Assembly (NCBI GenBank): GCA_038748365.1
Contig: JBCDIZ010000001.1
Span: forward strand, 434,001 to 498,000
Direction of reading: 5' to 3'
DNA from: Alterisphingorhabdus sp038748365
Lineage (GTDB): Bacteria > Pseudomonadota > Alphaproteobacteria > Sphingomonadales > Sphingomonadaceae
DNA: 64,000 nucleotides
The notes beneath the pieces are model-generated. The model did no database searches, was not told the DNA's origin, and saw only the letters and a list, made by a program, of their open reading frames with translations. Made by a program: the position numbers and the translations under genes. Shown piece after piece: positions 54,939-63,327 of this stretch. Positions within the stretch are counted from its first letter, which is position 1. Every line of letters starts with the position of its first letter.

Positions 54939-55564
54939 TCCTCATGATCGACAATTATGACAGCTTCACCTTCAATCTGGTGCACTATGTCATGGAATTG
55001 GGCGTCGAGGTCCGGGTGGAACGCAATGACGCGCTGACAGCCGACGCCGCCATGGCGCTCAATCCGCAGGCGATTATCATCTCCCCCGGCCCCTGCACTC
55101 CCAATGAGGCGGGCATATCGCTCGATCTGGTCGCCGCCTGCGCTCACAAAGAACTGCCGCTGCTCGGCGTCTGTCTCGGTCATCAAGCCATCGGCCAGCA
55201 TTTTGGCGGCACGGTTGAGCAAGGCGGCCTAATGCACGGTAAAACCTCACCGATGGAGCATGATGGCAGCGGGGTTTTTGCTGGCCTGCCCAATCCATTT
55301 ATTGCCACCCGTTATCACTCGCTGATTGTGGCGCGGGACAATCTGCCCAATTGCCTGCATGTGAATGCAACAACAAAGTCAGCAGATGGCGGTGAAAGCC
55401 TGATCATGGGTTTCCGGCACAAAAGCCTACCCATCCATGGCGTGCAGTTTCACCCGGAAAGCATTGCCAGCGAACATGGCCATCAGATGCTCGCCAATTT
55501 CCTTGATATTGCAGGGATAAACCATGGCGGTGTGCCCAAAGCACCGAAAGGCGCGTTGGCATGA
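54935..55564 (+). CDS. trpG: Anthranilate synthase component II (glutamine amidotransferase)
   Basis: Supplies ammonia from glutamine to TrpE. The 209-residue class I glutaminase has LMIDNYDSFTFNLVHY at the start, IISPGPCTPNEAG near 50, nucleophile cysteine in LLGVCLGHQAIGQHFGG near 80 and the H-E pair in GVQFHPESIASEHG near 175. It overlaps trpE and trpD by 4 bp each. Confidence 0.97.
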   Translation: MILMIDNYDSFTFNLVHYVMELGVEVRVERNDALTADAAMALNPQAIIISPGPCTPNEAGISLDLVAACAHKELPLLGVCLGHQAIGQHFGGTVEQGGLMHGKTSPMEHDGSGVFAGLPNPFIATRYHSLIVARDNLPNCLHVNATTKSADGGESLIMGFRHKSLPIHGVQFHPESIASEHGHQMLANFLDIAGINHGGVPKAPKGALA

Positions 55565-56553
55565 GCAAAGCCGTTTCGCTGCTGGATCAGCCTCTAATGC
55601 TGGAAGATGCCGAAGCGCTGTTCGGCGCTGTCCTGGATGACCAATATAGTGCCGATCAGGTCAGCGAGATATTGGTCACCCTTGCTGACCGCGGCGAGGC
55701 TGCATCGGAAATCGCCGGAGCGGCACGCGCCATGCGGGAGCGCATGGTGCCACTCCTCAATGCACCCGAAAACGCGATTGATGTCTGTGGCACTGGCGGC
55801 GATGGTAGCCACAGCCTCAATGTCTCGACTGCGGTTTCGCTGGTGGTCGCCGCCTGTGAAGTACCCGTCGCCAAACATGGCAACCGCGCCGCCAGCAGCA
55901 AATCGGGCGCGGCAGATACGCTCGAAGCGCTGGGCATCAGGCTCGACCGGACACCAGAGGAAAACAGCGCCCTGCTCAACGATCTGGGCATCGCCTTTCT
56001 GTTCGCGCCCGCACATCACCCAGCGCTTGGTGCCATCGCTCCAATCCGCAAGGCACTAGGCCGCCGCACCATCTTCAATCTGCTCGGTCCGCTGTGTAAC
56101 CCAGCACGAGTCCGCTGCCAGTTGATCGGCGTTGCCCATCCTGATCTGGTACCGGTTTATGCAGAAGCAGCGCAGATGCTCGATTATGATCGACTGATGA
56201 TCGTCTCGGGTATGGAGAGCTTAGACGAAATCTCAATCGCCGGACCGACCCTGATCCACCATTGGCAAGATGGCCAGATGACCGAGTGTATGTTCAAGCC
56301 TGAAGAACATGGCCTAACCCTGTCACCACTCTCCGCCATACGCGGTGGCGATGCCGACTATAATGCTGCGGCCCTGCGCGGCCTGATGGCAGGCGAGAAA
56401 AGTGCCTATCGCGATGCGGTTCTGATCAACTCAGCTGCTGCGTTGCAGATTGCGGGCGAAGCCGAAAGTTGGACCGAGGGACTGGAAGAAGCCGAAGAGG
56501 CGCTCGACAAGGGCCTCGCCAATGCCCTGCTAAACTGCTGGATTGCGACATGA
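55561..56553 (+). CDS. trpD: Anthranilate phosphoribosyltransferase
   Basis: Joins anthranilate to PRPP. The 330-residue protein has an N-terminal helical dimer domain and the PRPP loop DVCGTGGDGSHSLNVSTAVS near 75, KHGNRAASSKSGAAD near 102 and TIFNLLGPLCNPA near 165. ATGA overlaps join it to trpG and trpC. Confidence 0.97.
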   Translation: MSKAVSLLDQPLMLEDAEALFGAVLDDQYSADQVSEILVTLADRGEAASEIAGAARAMRERMVPLLNAPENAIDVCGTGGDGSHSLNVSTAVSLVVAACEVPVAKHGNRAASSKSGAADTLEALGIRLDRTPEENSALLNDLGIAFLFAPAHHPALGAIAPIRKALGRRTIFNLLGPLCNPARVRCQLIGVAHPDLVPVYAEAAQMLDYDRLMIVSGMESLDEISIAGPTLIHHWQDGQMTECMFKPEEHGLTLSPLSAIRGGDADYNAAALRGLMAGEKSAYRDAVLINSAAALQIAGEAESWTEGLEEAEEALDKGLANALLNCWIAT

Positions 56554-57344
56554 CCAACCGCCTGAAACAGATATGCGACGACAAACGCACCTATGTCGCC
56601 GCGCGCAAACAGGCCTTTTCCATTGCTGACAGAGACGCCGCCATTGCTGCGCAGACCACCTCACGTGGTTTTGCCAAAGCCATGCAGGACAAAGTCGCCG
56701 CCGGAGGCTGGGCGCTGATCGCCGAAATCAAACGCGCCAGCCCGTCCAAAGGCCTGATCCGCGAAGATTTTGACCCGCCAATGCATGCCAGCGATTATGA
56801 AGCTGGCGGTGCCACTTGCCTCTCGGTGCTCACCGATGTCGCCTATTTCCAGGGCGCAGACCATTACCTTTCAGACGCGCGTAATGCCTGCTCGCTCCCT
56901 TGTCTGCGCAAGGACTTTATGGTTGACCCGTGGCAGGTTGGCGAAGCGCGGGCACTCGGAGCAGATGCGATACTGATTATCGTCGCCGCCTGTGATGATA
57001 CGCTAATGCAGGATCTGGTCGTGGAGGCCAAACGCTTCGATATGGATGTGCTGGTCGAAGTGCATAACCGTCCTGAACTCGACCGCGCGCTAATGCTTGA
57101 TACGCCGTTGATCGGGATAAACAACCGCGATCTGACCCGCTTCAAAACAGATTTGGCGACAACCGAAATATTGGCACCTCTGGTCCCCAAAGACCGGTTG
57201 GTCATCGCCGAAAGCGGTATTGCCAGCCATGAGGATTGCCAGCGACTGGCACTTTCAAATGTTCACGCCTTCCTGGTGGGTGAGACCCTGATGCGCCAGC
57301 ATGATGCCGCTCAAGCCACCCGCGATCTGCTGCAAAACAATTGA
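56550..57344 (+). CDS. trpC: Indole-3-glycerol phosphate synthase
   Basis: Closes the indole ring. A 264-residue TIM barrel with LIAEIKRASPSKGLI (catalytic lysine) near 53, CLRKDFMVDPWQV near 113, LIGINNRDLTRFK near 185 and VIAESGIAS near 218. The ATG at 56550 overlaps the trpD stop as ATGA; a longer frame from 56469 lies inside trpD and is ignored. It is not fused to trpF. trpF, trpB and trpA are not in this window. Confidence 0.97.
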   Translation: MTNRLKQICDDKRTYVAARKQAFSIADRDAAIAAQTTSRGFAKAMQDKVAAGGWALIAEIKRASPSKGLIREDFDPPMHASDYEAGGATCLSVLTDVAYFQGADHYLSDARNACSLPCLRKDFMVDPWQVGEARALGADAILIIVAACDDTLMQDLVVEAKRFDMDVLVEVHNRPELDRALMLDTPLIGINNRDLTRFKTDLATTEILAPLVPKDRLVIAESGIASHEDCQRLALSNVHAFLVGETLMRQHDAAQATRDLLQNN

Positions 57345-57381
57345 AAATTGACGCTTTTTAACAACCATATCCAAATCCTAC

Positions 57382-57425
57382 TTGACTTGATCACTTTTGT
57401 TTCATAATTGTTCCCTATTCGTTTC
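57382..57425 (+). promoter_or_regulatory. lexA promoter with LexA (SOS) boxes
   Basis: Three half-sites lie at exact 11-bp steps: GTTT (57399), GTTC (57410) and GTTT (57421). This fits the alphaproteobacterial SOS box GTTC-N7-GTTC, here with two overlapping 7-of-8 matches. TTGACT (57382-57387) and CATAAT (57403-57408) are a possible -35 and -10, so LexA would cover the promoter. The region is 16-59 bp before lexA. Confidence 0.75.
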
Positions 57426-57440
57426 AATACGGAGAGACCA

Positions 57441-58130
57441 ATGCTAACCCGTAAACAGCACGAACTGCTTTGCTTCATTCAGAAACGGCTCGAAGCCAGC
57501 GGCGTTTCGCCATCCTTTGAAGAGATGAAAGAAGCGCTTGATCTCAAATCCAAATCCGGTGTGCACCGTCTGGTCAGCGCCTTGGAAGAACGCGGCTTTA
57601 TCCGCCGCCTCCCCAATCGCGCCCGCGCACTGGAAGTACTGAAATTGCCTGAAGGCGGAACAGCGACCCCTGCCCCTTCCGTCACCATGGGCAGCGCAAG
57701 CCGCAATCTGGTCGGCTCGAATGTTTCAATCCCCGATGCATCCAATGATGTGCTGGAAATTCCCCTGCACGGCCGCATCGCCGCAGGCGCACCGATTGAG
57801 GCGCTGGAAGGCCAGTCAGTGCTGCCCGTCCCCGCCGCCCTGCTCGGCAGCGGCGACCATTATGCGCTGGAGGTTTCCGGAGACTCCATGGTCGAGGCCG
57901 GAATTTTTGACGGTGATTTCGCCCTGATCCGCCGTACCGATACCGCGCGTGATGGGCAGATTGTCGTAGCACTGGTGCGCGGCGAGGAAGCGACGCTGAA
58001 ATATCTGCGGCGTGACCACAATACTATCCGCCTTGACCCGGCCAATGCCAGCTATGAACCACAAATATACCGCGCGGATGAAGTGCAGATTCAGGGGCAG
58101 TTGGCGGGGCTATTGCGGCGGTATAATTAA
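57441..58130 (+). CDS. lexA: SOS repressor LexA
   Basis: Represses DNA-damage genes and cleaves itself when RecA is active. The 229-residue protein has the N-terminal winged helix (MLTRKQHELLCFIQKRLEAS, KSKSGVHRLVSALEERGFI), the cleavage-site region HGRIAAGAPIEAL near 113, catalytic serine in SGDSMVEAGIFDGD near 147 and lysine in ATLKYLRR near 185. The ATG at 57441 has GGAGAG before it. It lies 96 bp after trpC with its own promoter. moaC and moeA, often found between the two genes in relatives, are missing. Confidence 0.97.
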   Translation: MLTRKQHELLCFIQKRLEASGVSPSFEEMKEALDLKSKSGVHRLVSALEERGFIRRLPNRARALEVLKLPEGGTATPAPSVTMGSASRNLVGSNVSIPDASNDVLEIPLHGRIAAGAPIEALEGQSVLPVPAALLGSGDHYALEVSGDSMVEAGIFDGDFALIRRTDTARDGQIVVALVRGEEATLKYLRRDHNTIRLDPANASYEPQIYRADEVQIQGQLAGLLRRYN

Positions 58131-58169
58131 GCTTTTCGCTCTGAGCGGGCATTAATTGAGCAAGATTAT

Positions 58170-58245
58170 CCCGTTCGTGTCGAGCGTAGTCGAAACACCA
58201 ACTGCAACGTGTATAGGCCTCTCGACTTCGCTCGAGGCGAACGGG
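58170..58245. repeat. REP-like palindrome, family A copy 3
   Basis: CCCGTTCGTGTCGAGCGTAG to CTCGAGGCGAACGGG, between convergent lexA and comEC, 40 bp after the lexA stop. The arms pair over their full length with a variable 20-base middle. Confidence 0.9.
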
Positions 58246-58267
58246 GTCTATAGGCATACTGGAGCAT

Positions 58268-60415
58268 TCAACGGCTCCAGCCATGGTCGGATCGATCATC
58301 GGCGACATGATCAATACGCGCATGATCAAGATAGATGGCCACCCCACCACTTTTCCCGAGATAACGCCGATCCAGTTTGCGCCGGCGCGGGCGGCAACTG
58401 CCGGGTAGAAAGCGTCCGGCAATGACAATATCACTCCGCGCACAGGCGGCAGCAAGAGCACGTTTGGGCACATATTCGTTATTGCGGCTGACCAGTATTA
58501 CCCAGTCGCGGTTTGAACGAGACAGCACAAAGCTGCAAAACTCTTGAGAACATTGTGCTTTCGACCATTGATCTATCCCCACAGGCTTATCTTCAAACGC
58601 GCCCTGCTCGCGCATCATATCGGTGGTGAAGGATTCCGAGTTAGGCTTCAGCAAAACAAAATCGCCACCACCTGATACCATATTACGCACTGCTATCTGC
58701 CGCCCATCATTGGCAATCAGCAGATCGGGACGCGGTGTTGTTAGCATCAGGGTAAATGCAATCATCGCTGGGATCACTCCAAGCAAACGCAAAGGACTGC
58801 GCAACAGAAACAGAACAAGCCCCGCCACCATTGCCAGCAAATAGGTCGAAAGGCTAATCGCCGGAAAACGGACAATCGCACCTGGGCTTTCCGAAACAAA
58901 ATGCGCAAGGCCCAATAGAAGACCAATGGCCTTGCCACACAACCACCAGAACGGTGCACCCAGGCCTATGCTGTCCGCCAATAGCGCGATGGCTTCCAGC
59001 GGCATGATGATGAAAGTGGTTAGCGGAATGGCGATAATATTGGCGAGTGCGCCATAAATCCCGGCTTTATGGAAATGGTAGAGCGCAATCGGCATTAGCG
59101 TAATTTCGATCACCAACCCGGTGAGAAACAGCAGTGCTGCAAAACGTCCTATGCGCTGTATAAGACCAAATTGCTTCTCATCACGCTCAGCCGACAAGCG
59201 CCGCATAAACGGTGCATCATAGAGCGCAATGATCGCCACCACCGCGGCAAAGCTGAGTTGGAAACTCGGTCCCACTAATGTTTCGGGCCAGATTAGCAAT
59301 ATAACCAGCGCGGCAAAGCCGATCAGCCGCAGCGAAAGGGGATCGCGTCCCAAAACCAGCGCCAGCAAGATGAGTAGTGCGGCAATACAGGCGCGTATTG
59401 TAGGCACTGCGCCGCCGGTGAAGATGGTATAAGCTATTCCCGCTAATGCCCCGGCAAAAGCCGCGACCACAGGCAAGCGCCAACGCAGCGCTAAAGTCGG
59501 CGATAGTGCCAATAGCTTGAGCACCAGCAGAAACACTGCACCGATCAGCGCGCTGACATGCAGGCCACTTATAGCCAGCAGATGCGCCAATCCGCTGCGC
59601 CGCATCGCCTCGGCATCGGCTTCGGCAATGCCGCCGCGATCGCCGGTGGCTAAAGTCGCAGCAATCGCGCCTTCTGATCCGGGTATTTCTGCCTGGATAT
59701 GCTGCGATAACTGGCTACGCAGGCTAGCGATACCGCCCTGTCCGCTGCTTTTAATAATCTCCGGTGCAGTCAGCGCACTGCCGGTAGCGCCCAGCCCGGC
59801 AAACCAGGCGCGGCGCGCGAAATCATACCCGCCGGGCAATGCCGGTTCACCCGGCGGCATCAACCGCACTTTCAGCTTGATCCGATCACCTGTGAAAACC
59901 GCAGTTGTTTTGTCTTCAACCAGACGCAATGGCACATTGATCCGCACTTTTGACGGCAGACCTTCAGGCTGCGCCACCTTCAAAACATAGCGTTCCATGC
60001 CGCGCGCCGCCAAACTCTCGCGCTGGACGACTTGGCCTTCCACAGTGCCGATCCATGGGGATGCCAGTGGCGGTTCAGAGATCAGCTCCGACTTTGCCCA
60101 GATGGTCAGCGTCCCCGCTGCCACTATTAACAACCCTGCACCGCTCCAGCGCAACGCGCGCGCAGCTACCGGCCATCGCAACGCCAAAAGCCAAAGCACC
60201 AATCCAGTCAGCACCGAACCGATAATCAACCCAAGCCATTGCTCACGCAAAGGCAGCGCAAACCACGCCCCGATCCCTGTCGCAAAGGCCAGCGGAATGA
60301 CCAAAGGCCATTGTTTTGCATCCTCTTTTGCCCATGCCAAAAGCGCTGGCCGTAGCGTCCGCCAGCGATGCGCCAGATCGGCCCATATCGGGAATTGTCG
60401 GATCGCAATCGCCAT
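58268..60415 (-). CDS. comEC: ComEC/Rec2 family DNA uptake channel, without a recognisable beta-lactamase domain
   Basis: Polytopic protein for import of single-stranded DNA. The 715-residue sequence has an N-terminal DUF4131-like region with two membrane segments and an OB-like part (about 40-190), then the competence domain with many membrane segments, including MRRSGLAHLLAISGLHVSAL near 270 and GGAVPTIRACIAALLILLAL near 340. The last ~150 residues lie after the membrane part but lack an HxHxDH metal motif, so the nuclease-like domain is absent or degenerate. dprA at 1048 hints at a transformation capability. Confidence 0.9.
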   Translation of the reverse strand: MAIAIRQFPIWADLAHRWRTLRPALLAWAKEDAKQWPLVIPLAFATGIGAWFALPLREQWLGLIIGSVLTGLVLWLLALRWPVAARALRWSGAGLLIVAAGTLTIWAKSELISEPPLASPWIGTVEGQVVQRESLAARGMERYVLKVAQPEGLPSKVRINVPLRLVEDKTTAVFTGDRIKLKVRLMPPGEPALPGGYDFARRAWFAGLGATGSALTAPEIIKSSGQGGIASLRSQLSQHIQAEIPGSEGAIAATLATGDRGGIAEADAEAMRRSGLAHLLAISGLHVSALIGAVFLLVLKLLALSPTLALRWRLPVVAAFAGALAGIAYTIFTGGAVPTIRACIAALLILLALVLGRDPLSLRLIGFAALVILLIWPETLVGPSFQLSFAAVVAIIALYDAPFMRRLSAERDEKQFGLIQRIGRFAALLFLTGLVIEITLMPIALYHFHKAGIYGALANIIAIPLTTFIIMPLEAIALLADSIGLGAPFWWLCGKAIGLLLGLAHFVSESPGAIVRFPAISLSTYLLAMVAGLVLFLLRSPLRLLGVIPAMIAFTLMLTTPRPDLLIANDGRQIAVRNMVSGGGDFVLLKPNSESFTTDMMREQGAFEDKPVGIDQWSKAQCSQEFCSFVLSRSNRDWVILVSRNNEYVPKRALAAACARSDIVIAGRFLPGSCRPRRRKLDRRYLGKSGGVAIYLDHARIDHVADDRSDHGWSR

Positions 60416-60516
60416 GTTAGGGAGCCCCCAATTCTCCAACACCTTTCCGCCATTTCAGGCCCAAAACGATCATGAAAGGAAGTCCGCCAGACCGCAAGGG
60501 TCAGCGGCATCAGGCT

Positions 60517-61899
60517 ATGACCAGTCCGGTAGTTACCCGTTTCGCTCCCTCGCCCACTGGCTTTCTGCATATCGGTGGCGCGCGGACCGCTTTGTTCAAC
60601 TGGCTTTTTGCCCGGCATCATGGTGGCAAGGCGCTGCTGCGGATAGAAGATACCGACAAAAAGCGCTCCACCCAGGAAGCGATTGACGCGATATTGGACG
60701 GCCTTGACTGGCTAGGCCTCGACTGGGACGATGAAACCGTATTCCAAAGCCAGCGCGCCGAACGTCATGCCGAAGTGGCGCAACAGCTGCTCGACAGCGG
60801 CAATGCCTATAAGTGCTTTGCTACGCCTGAAGAGCTGGAGCAGATGCGTGAAGAGCAGCGCGCGGCGAAAAAGCCGATGCGCTATGATGGCCGCTGGCGC
60901 GACCGCGATCCGTCTGAAGCGCCGGAAGGTGCGCCTTATGTGGTGCGGCTGAAAACGCCGCAATCGGGCAAGCTGGAGATTGCAGACGCGGTGCAAGGCA
61001 CAGTGAGCTGGCAGGCATCAGAACTCGACGACTATGTCCTGCTCCGCTCCGATGGCACGCCGACCTATATGCTCAGCGTTGTTGTCGATGACCATGATAT
61101 GGGCGTTACCCATCTGATCCGCGGCGATGACCATCTCAACAACGCCTTCCGTCAATTGGCGCTGATCCGCGCCATGGGCTGGCCTGAGCCCGTCTATGCG
61201 CATATCCCGCTGATCCATGGCAATGATGGCGCAAAACTCTCCAAACGCCATGGCGCGCTGGGTGTGGAAGCCTATCGCGATGAAATGGGTATCTTGCCCG
61301 AGGCGCTGTTTAACTATCTGCTGCGGCTTGGCTGGGGCTATGGCGACACCGAGAAGATCAGCCGCGAGGAAGCAATCAAGCTGTTCTCACTCGACAATGT
61401 CGGAAAATCTCCCTCACGCTTTGATCCGAAAAAGCTCGCCAATCTCAATGGCATTTATATTCGCGAGGCCGATGATGCGCGTCTGGTCGAGATTGCTGCA
61501 CCGATGATTGCCAATTCTGACCCGGAATTGCTGCTCAAGGCCATGCCAGTGCTGAAAGAACGCGCGCGGTCGCTGCATGAACTGGCCAATGGTGCCAGAT
61601 TCCTCTTTGCTCAGCGGCCATTGGCACTCGATGAGAAGGCGCAAAAGGCGCTGGAGTCGGCGCCAGAGGGTATCATAGCCAAAATCAATCAAAAATTGGC
61701 CGCTACTGACGACTGGACGCTGGAAAATCTTGAGATAATCGTTAAACAGCTAGCCGACGATGAAGGACTTGGCCTTGGCAAGGTCGCGCAGCCCATGCGC
61801 GCTGCCCTGACCGGACAGAGCAACTCGCCGGGTATCTTTGACGTTCTGGTCCTTTTAGGCCGCGATGAATCCCTGGCGCGTATCGCGGACCAAATGTGA
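60517..61899 (+). CDS. gltX: Glutamyl-tRNA synthetase
   Basis: Charges tRNA-Glu. The 460-residue class I enzyme has the HIGH motif as FAPSPTGFLHIGGARTALFN at about 7-26, the KMSKS motif as AKLSKRHGALGV near 237, and YMLSVVVDDHDMGVTHLIRG near 183. The C-terminal anticodon domain is complete. The ATG at 60517 is preferred over one 15 codons earlier. It is divergent from comEC across 101 bp. Confidence 0.96.
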   Translation: MTSPVVTRFAPSPTGFLHIGGARTALFNWLFARHHGGKALLRIEDTDKKRSTQEAIDAILDGLDWLGLDWDDETVFQSQRAERHAEVAQQLLDSGNAYKCFATPEELEQMREEQRAAKKPMRYDGRWRDRDPSEAPEGAPYVVRLKTPQSGKLEIADAVQGTVSWQASELDDYVLLRSDGTPTYMLSVVVDDHDMGVTHLIRGDDHLNNAFRQLALIRAMGWPEPVYAHIPLIHGNDGAKLSKRHGALGVEAYRDEMGILPEALFNYLLRLGWGYGDTEKISREEAIKLFSLDNVGKSPSRFDPKKLANLNGIYIREADDARLVEIAAPMIANSDPELLLKAMPVLKERARSLHELANGARFLFAQRPLALDEKAQKALESAPEGIIAKINQKLAATDDWTLENLEIIVKQLADDEGLGLGKVAQPMRAALTGQSNSPGIFDVLVLLGRDESLARIADQM

Positions 61900-61933
61900 A
61901 AACGCTTTTGATATATTATGAAGGAGAATTTGC

Positions 61934-63220
61934 GTGAGCGATAAGAACGCAACGGTAAATCTGAACGGAGCCAATCTCGACATGCCCGTGCATCAGGGCA
62001 GTGTTGGCCCCGAAGTTGTCGATATCCGCAAATTCTATGCCCAGACCGGGGCATTCACCTATGATCCCGGTTTCACCTCGACTGCAAGCTGTGAATCGGG
62101 CCTGACATATATTGATGGCGGTGAAGGCGTTTTGCTCCACCGCGGTTATCCCATTGGCCAGTTGGCCGAGCAGAGCAGCTTTATGGAAGTCGCCTATCTG
62201 CTGCTGAATGACGAATTACCATCACAGGACGAGCTGAACGACTTCACCTATACCATCAGCCGCCACACCATGCTGCATGAGCAGCTGATGCAATTCTATC
62301 AGGGTTTCCGCCGTGATGCCCACCCGATGGCGATTATGTGCGGCGTTGTGGGCGCGCTGTCGGCTTTCTATCATGACTCCACCGATATTGCCGATCCTGA
62401 GCATCGCCGCATCTCCAGCCACCGCATGATCGCCAAGATGCCGACCATTGCCGCGGCGGCTTACAAATATTCGATCGGTCAGCCTTTCCTCTATCCGGAT
62501 AATTCACTGTCCTATACCGGCAATTTCCTGCGCATGACCTTTGGTGTTCCGGCAGAGCCTTATGAGGTTCACCCGGCGATTGAGCGCGCTCTGGACCGGA
62601 TTTTCATCCTACATGCCGATCATGAGCAGAATGCCTCGACCTCGACCGTCCGTCTCGCCGGTTCATCAGGTGCCAATCCATTCGCCTGTATCGCGGCGGG
62701 CATTGCTTGTCTCTGGGGCCCGGCCCATGGCGGTGCCAATGAGGCAGCGCTGAACATGCTGCGCGAAATCGGCACGCCCGACAAGATTCCGCACTATATT
62801 GAGCGCGCCAAGGACAAGAATGACCCGTTCCGCCTGATGGGCTTTGGCCACCGCGTCTACAAGAATTACGATCCTCGTGCGACAGTGATGCAGGAGACAG
62901 TGCGCGAAGTGTTTGATGCGCTGAAGGTCACTGATCCAGTCTTCGAAACCGCTCTGCAGCTTGAAGAAATGGCGCTGAACGACGACTATTTCATTGAGAA
63001 AAAGCTGTTCCCGAATGTCGATTTCTATTCCGGCGTGATCCTGTCGGCGATTGGCTTCCCGACCACCATGTTCACCGCCCTGTTTGCGCTGGCCCGTACG
63101 GTGGGCTGGGTCGCACAGTGGAATGAAATGATTTCGGATCCCGGTCAGAAAATCGGTCGCCCGCGCCAGCTTTATACCGGCCCGACACAGCGCGACTATG
63201 TTCCGATAGACAAGCGCTAA
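61934..63220 (+). CDS. gltA: Citrate synthase
   Basis: Condenses oxaloacetate with acetyl-CoA. The 428-residue type II enzyme has LTYIDGGEGVLLHRGYPIGQ near 57, the active-site HADHEQNASTSTVRLAGSSG near 228-247, GPAHGGANEAAL near 262 and MGFGHRVYKNYDPRA near 302. The start is GTG at 61934 with AAGGAG seven bases upstream. It lies 34 bp after gltX, probably in the same transcript, and is followed by a family A palindrome. Confidence 0.97.
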   Translation: MSDKNATVNLNGANLDMPVHQGSVGPEVVDIRKFYAQTGAFTYDPGFTSTASCESGLTYIDGGEGVLLHRGYPIGQLAEQSSFMEVAYLLLNDELPSQDELNDFTYTISRHTMLHEQLMQFYQGFRRDAHPMAIMCGVVGALSAFYHDSTDIADPEHRRISSHRMIAKMPTIAAAAYKYSIGQPFLYPDNSLSYTGNFLRMTFGVPAEPYEVHPAIERALDRIFILHADHEQNASTSTVRLAGSSGANPFACIAAGIACLWGPAHGGANEAALNMLREIGTPDKIPHYIERAKDKNDPFRLMGFGHRVYKNYDPRATVMQETVREVFDALKVTDPVFETALQLEEMALNDDYFIEKKLFPNVDFYSGVILSAIGFPTTMFTALFALARTVGWVAQWNEMISDPGQKIGRPRQLYTGPTQRDYVPIDKR

Positions 63221-63229
63221 AAGTCACTT

Positions 63230-63302
63230 CCGTTCGTGTCGAGCGTAGTCGAGACACTGCATCGGCGCGCTACGGCCTCTCGACTTCGCTCGAGGCGAAC
63301 GG
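63230..63302. repeat. REP-like palindrome, family A copy 4
   Basis: CCGTTCGTGTCGAGCGTAG to CTCGAGGCGAACGG, 9 bp after the gltA stop and 25 bp before the end of the convergent kinase gene. Its position suits a shared terminator. Confidence 0.9.
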
Positions 63303-63327
63303 ATTGGCATTAGGTTTCTTACTCGCG

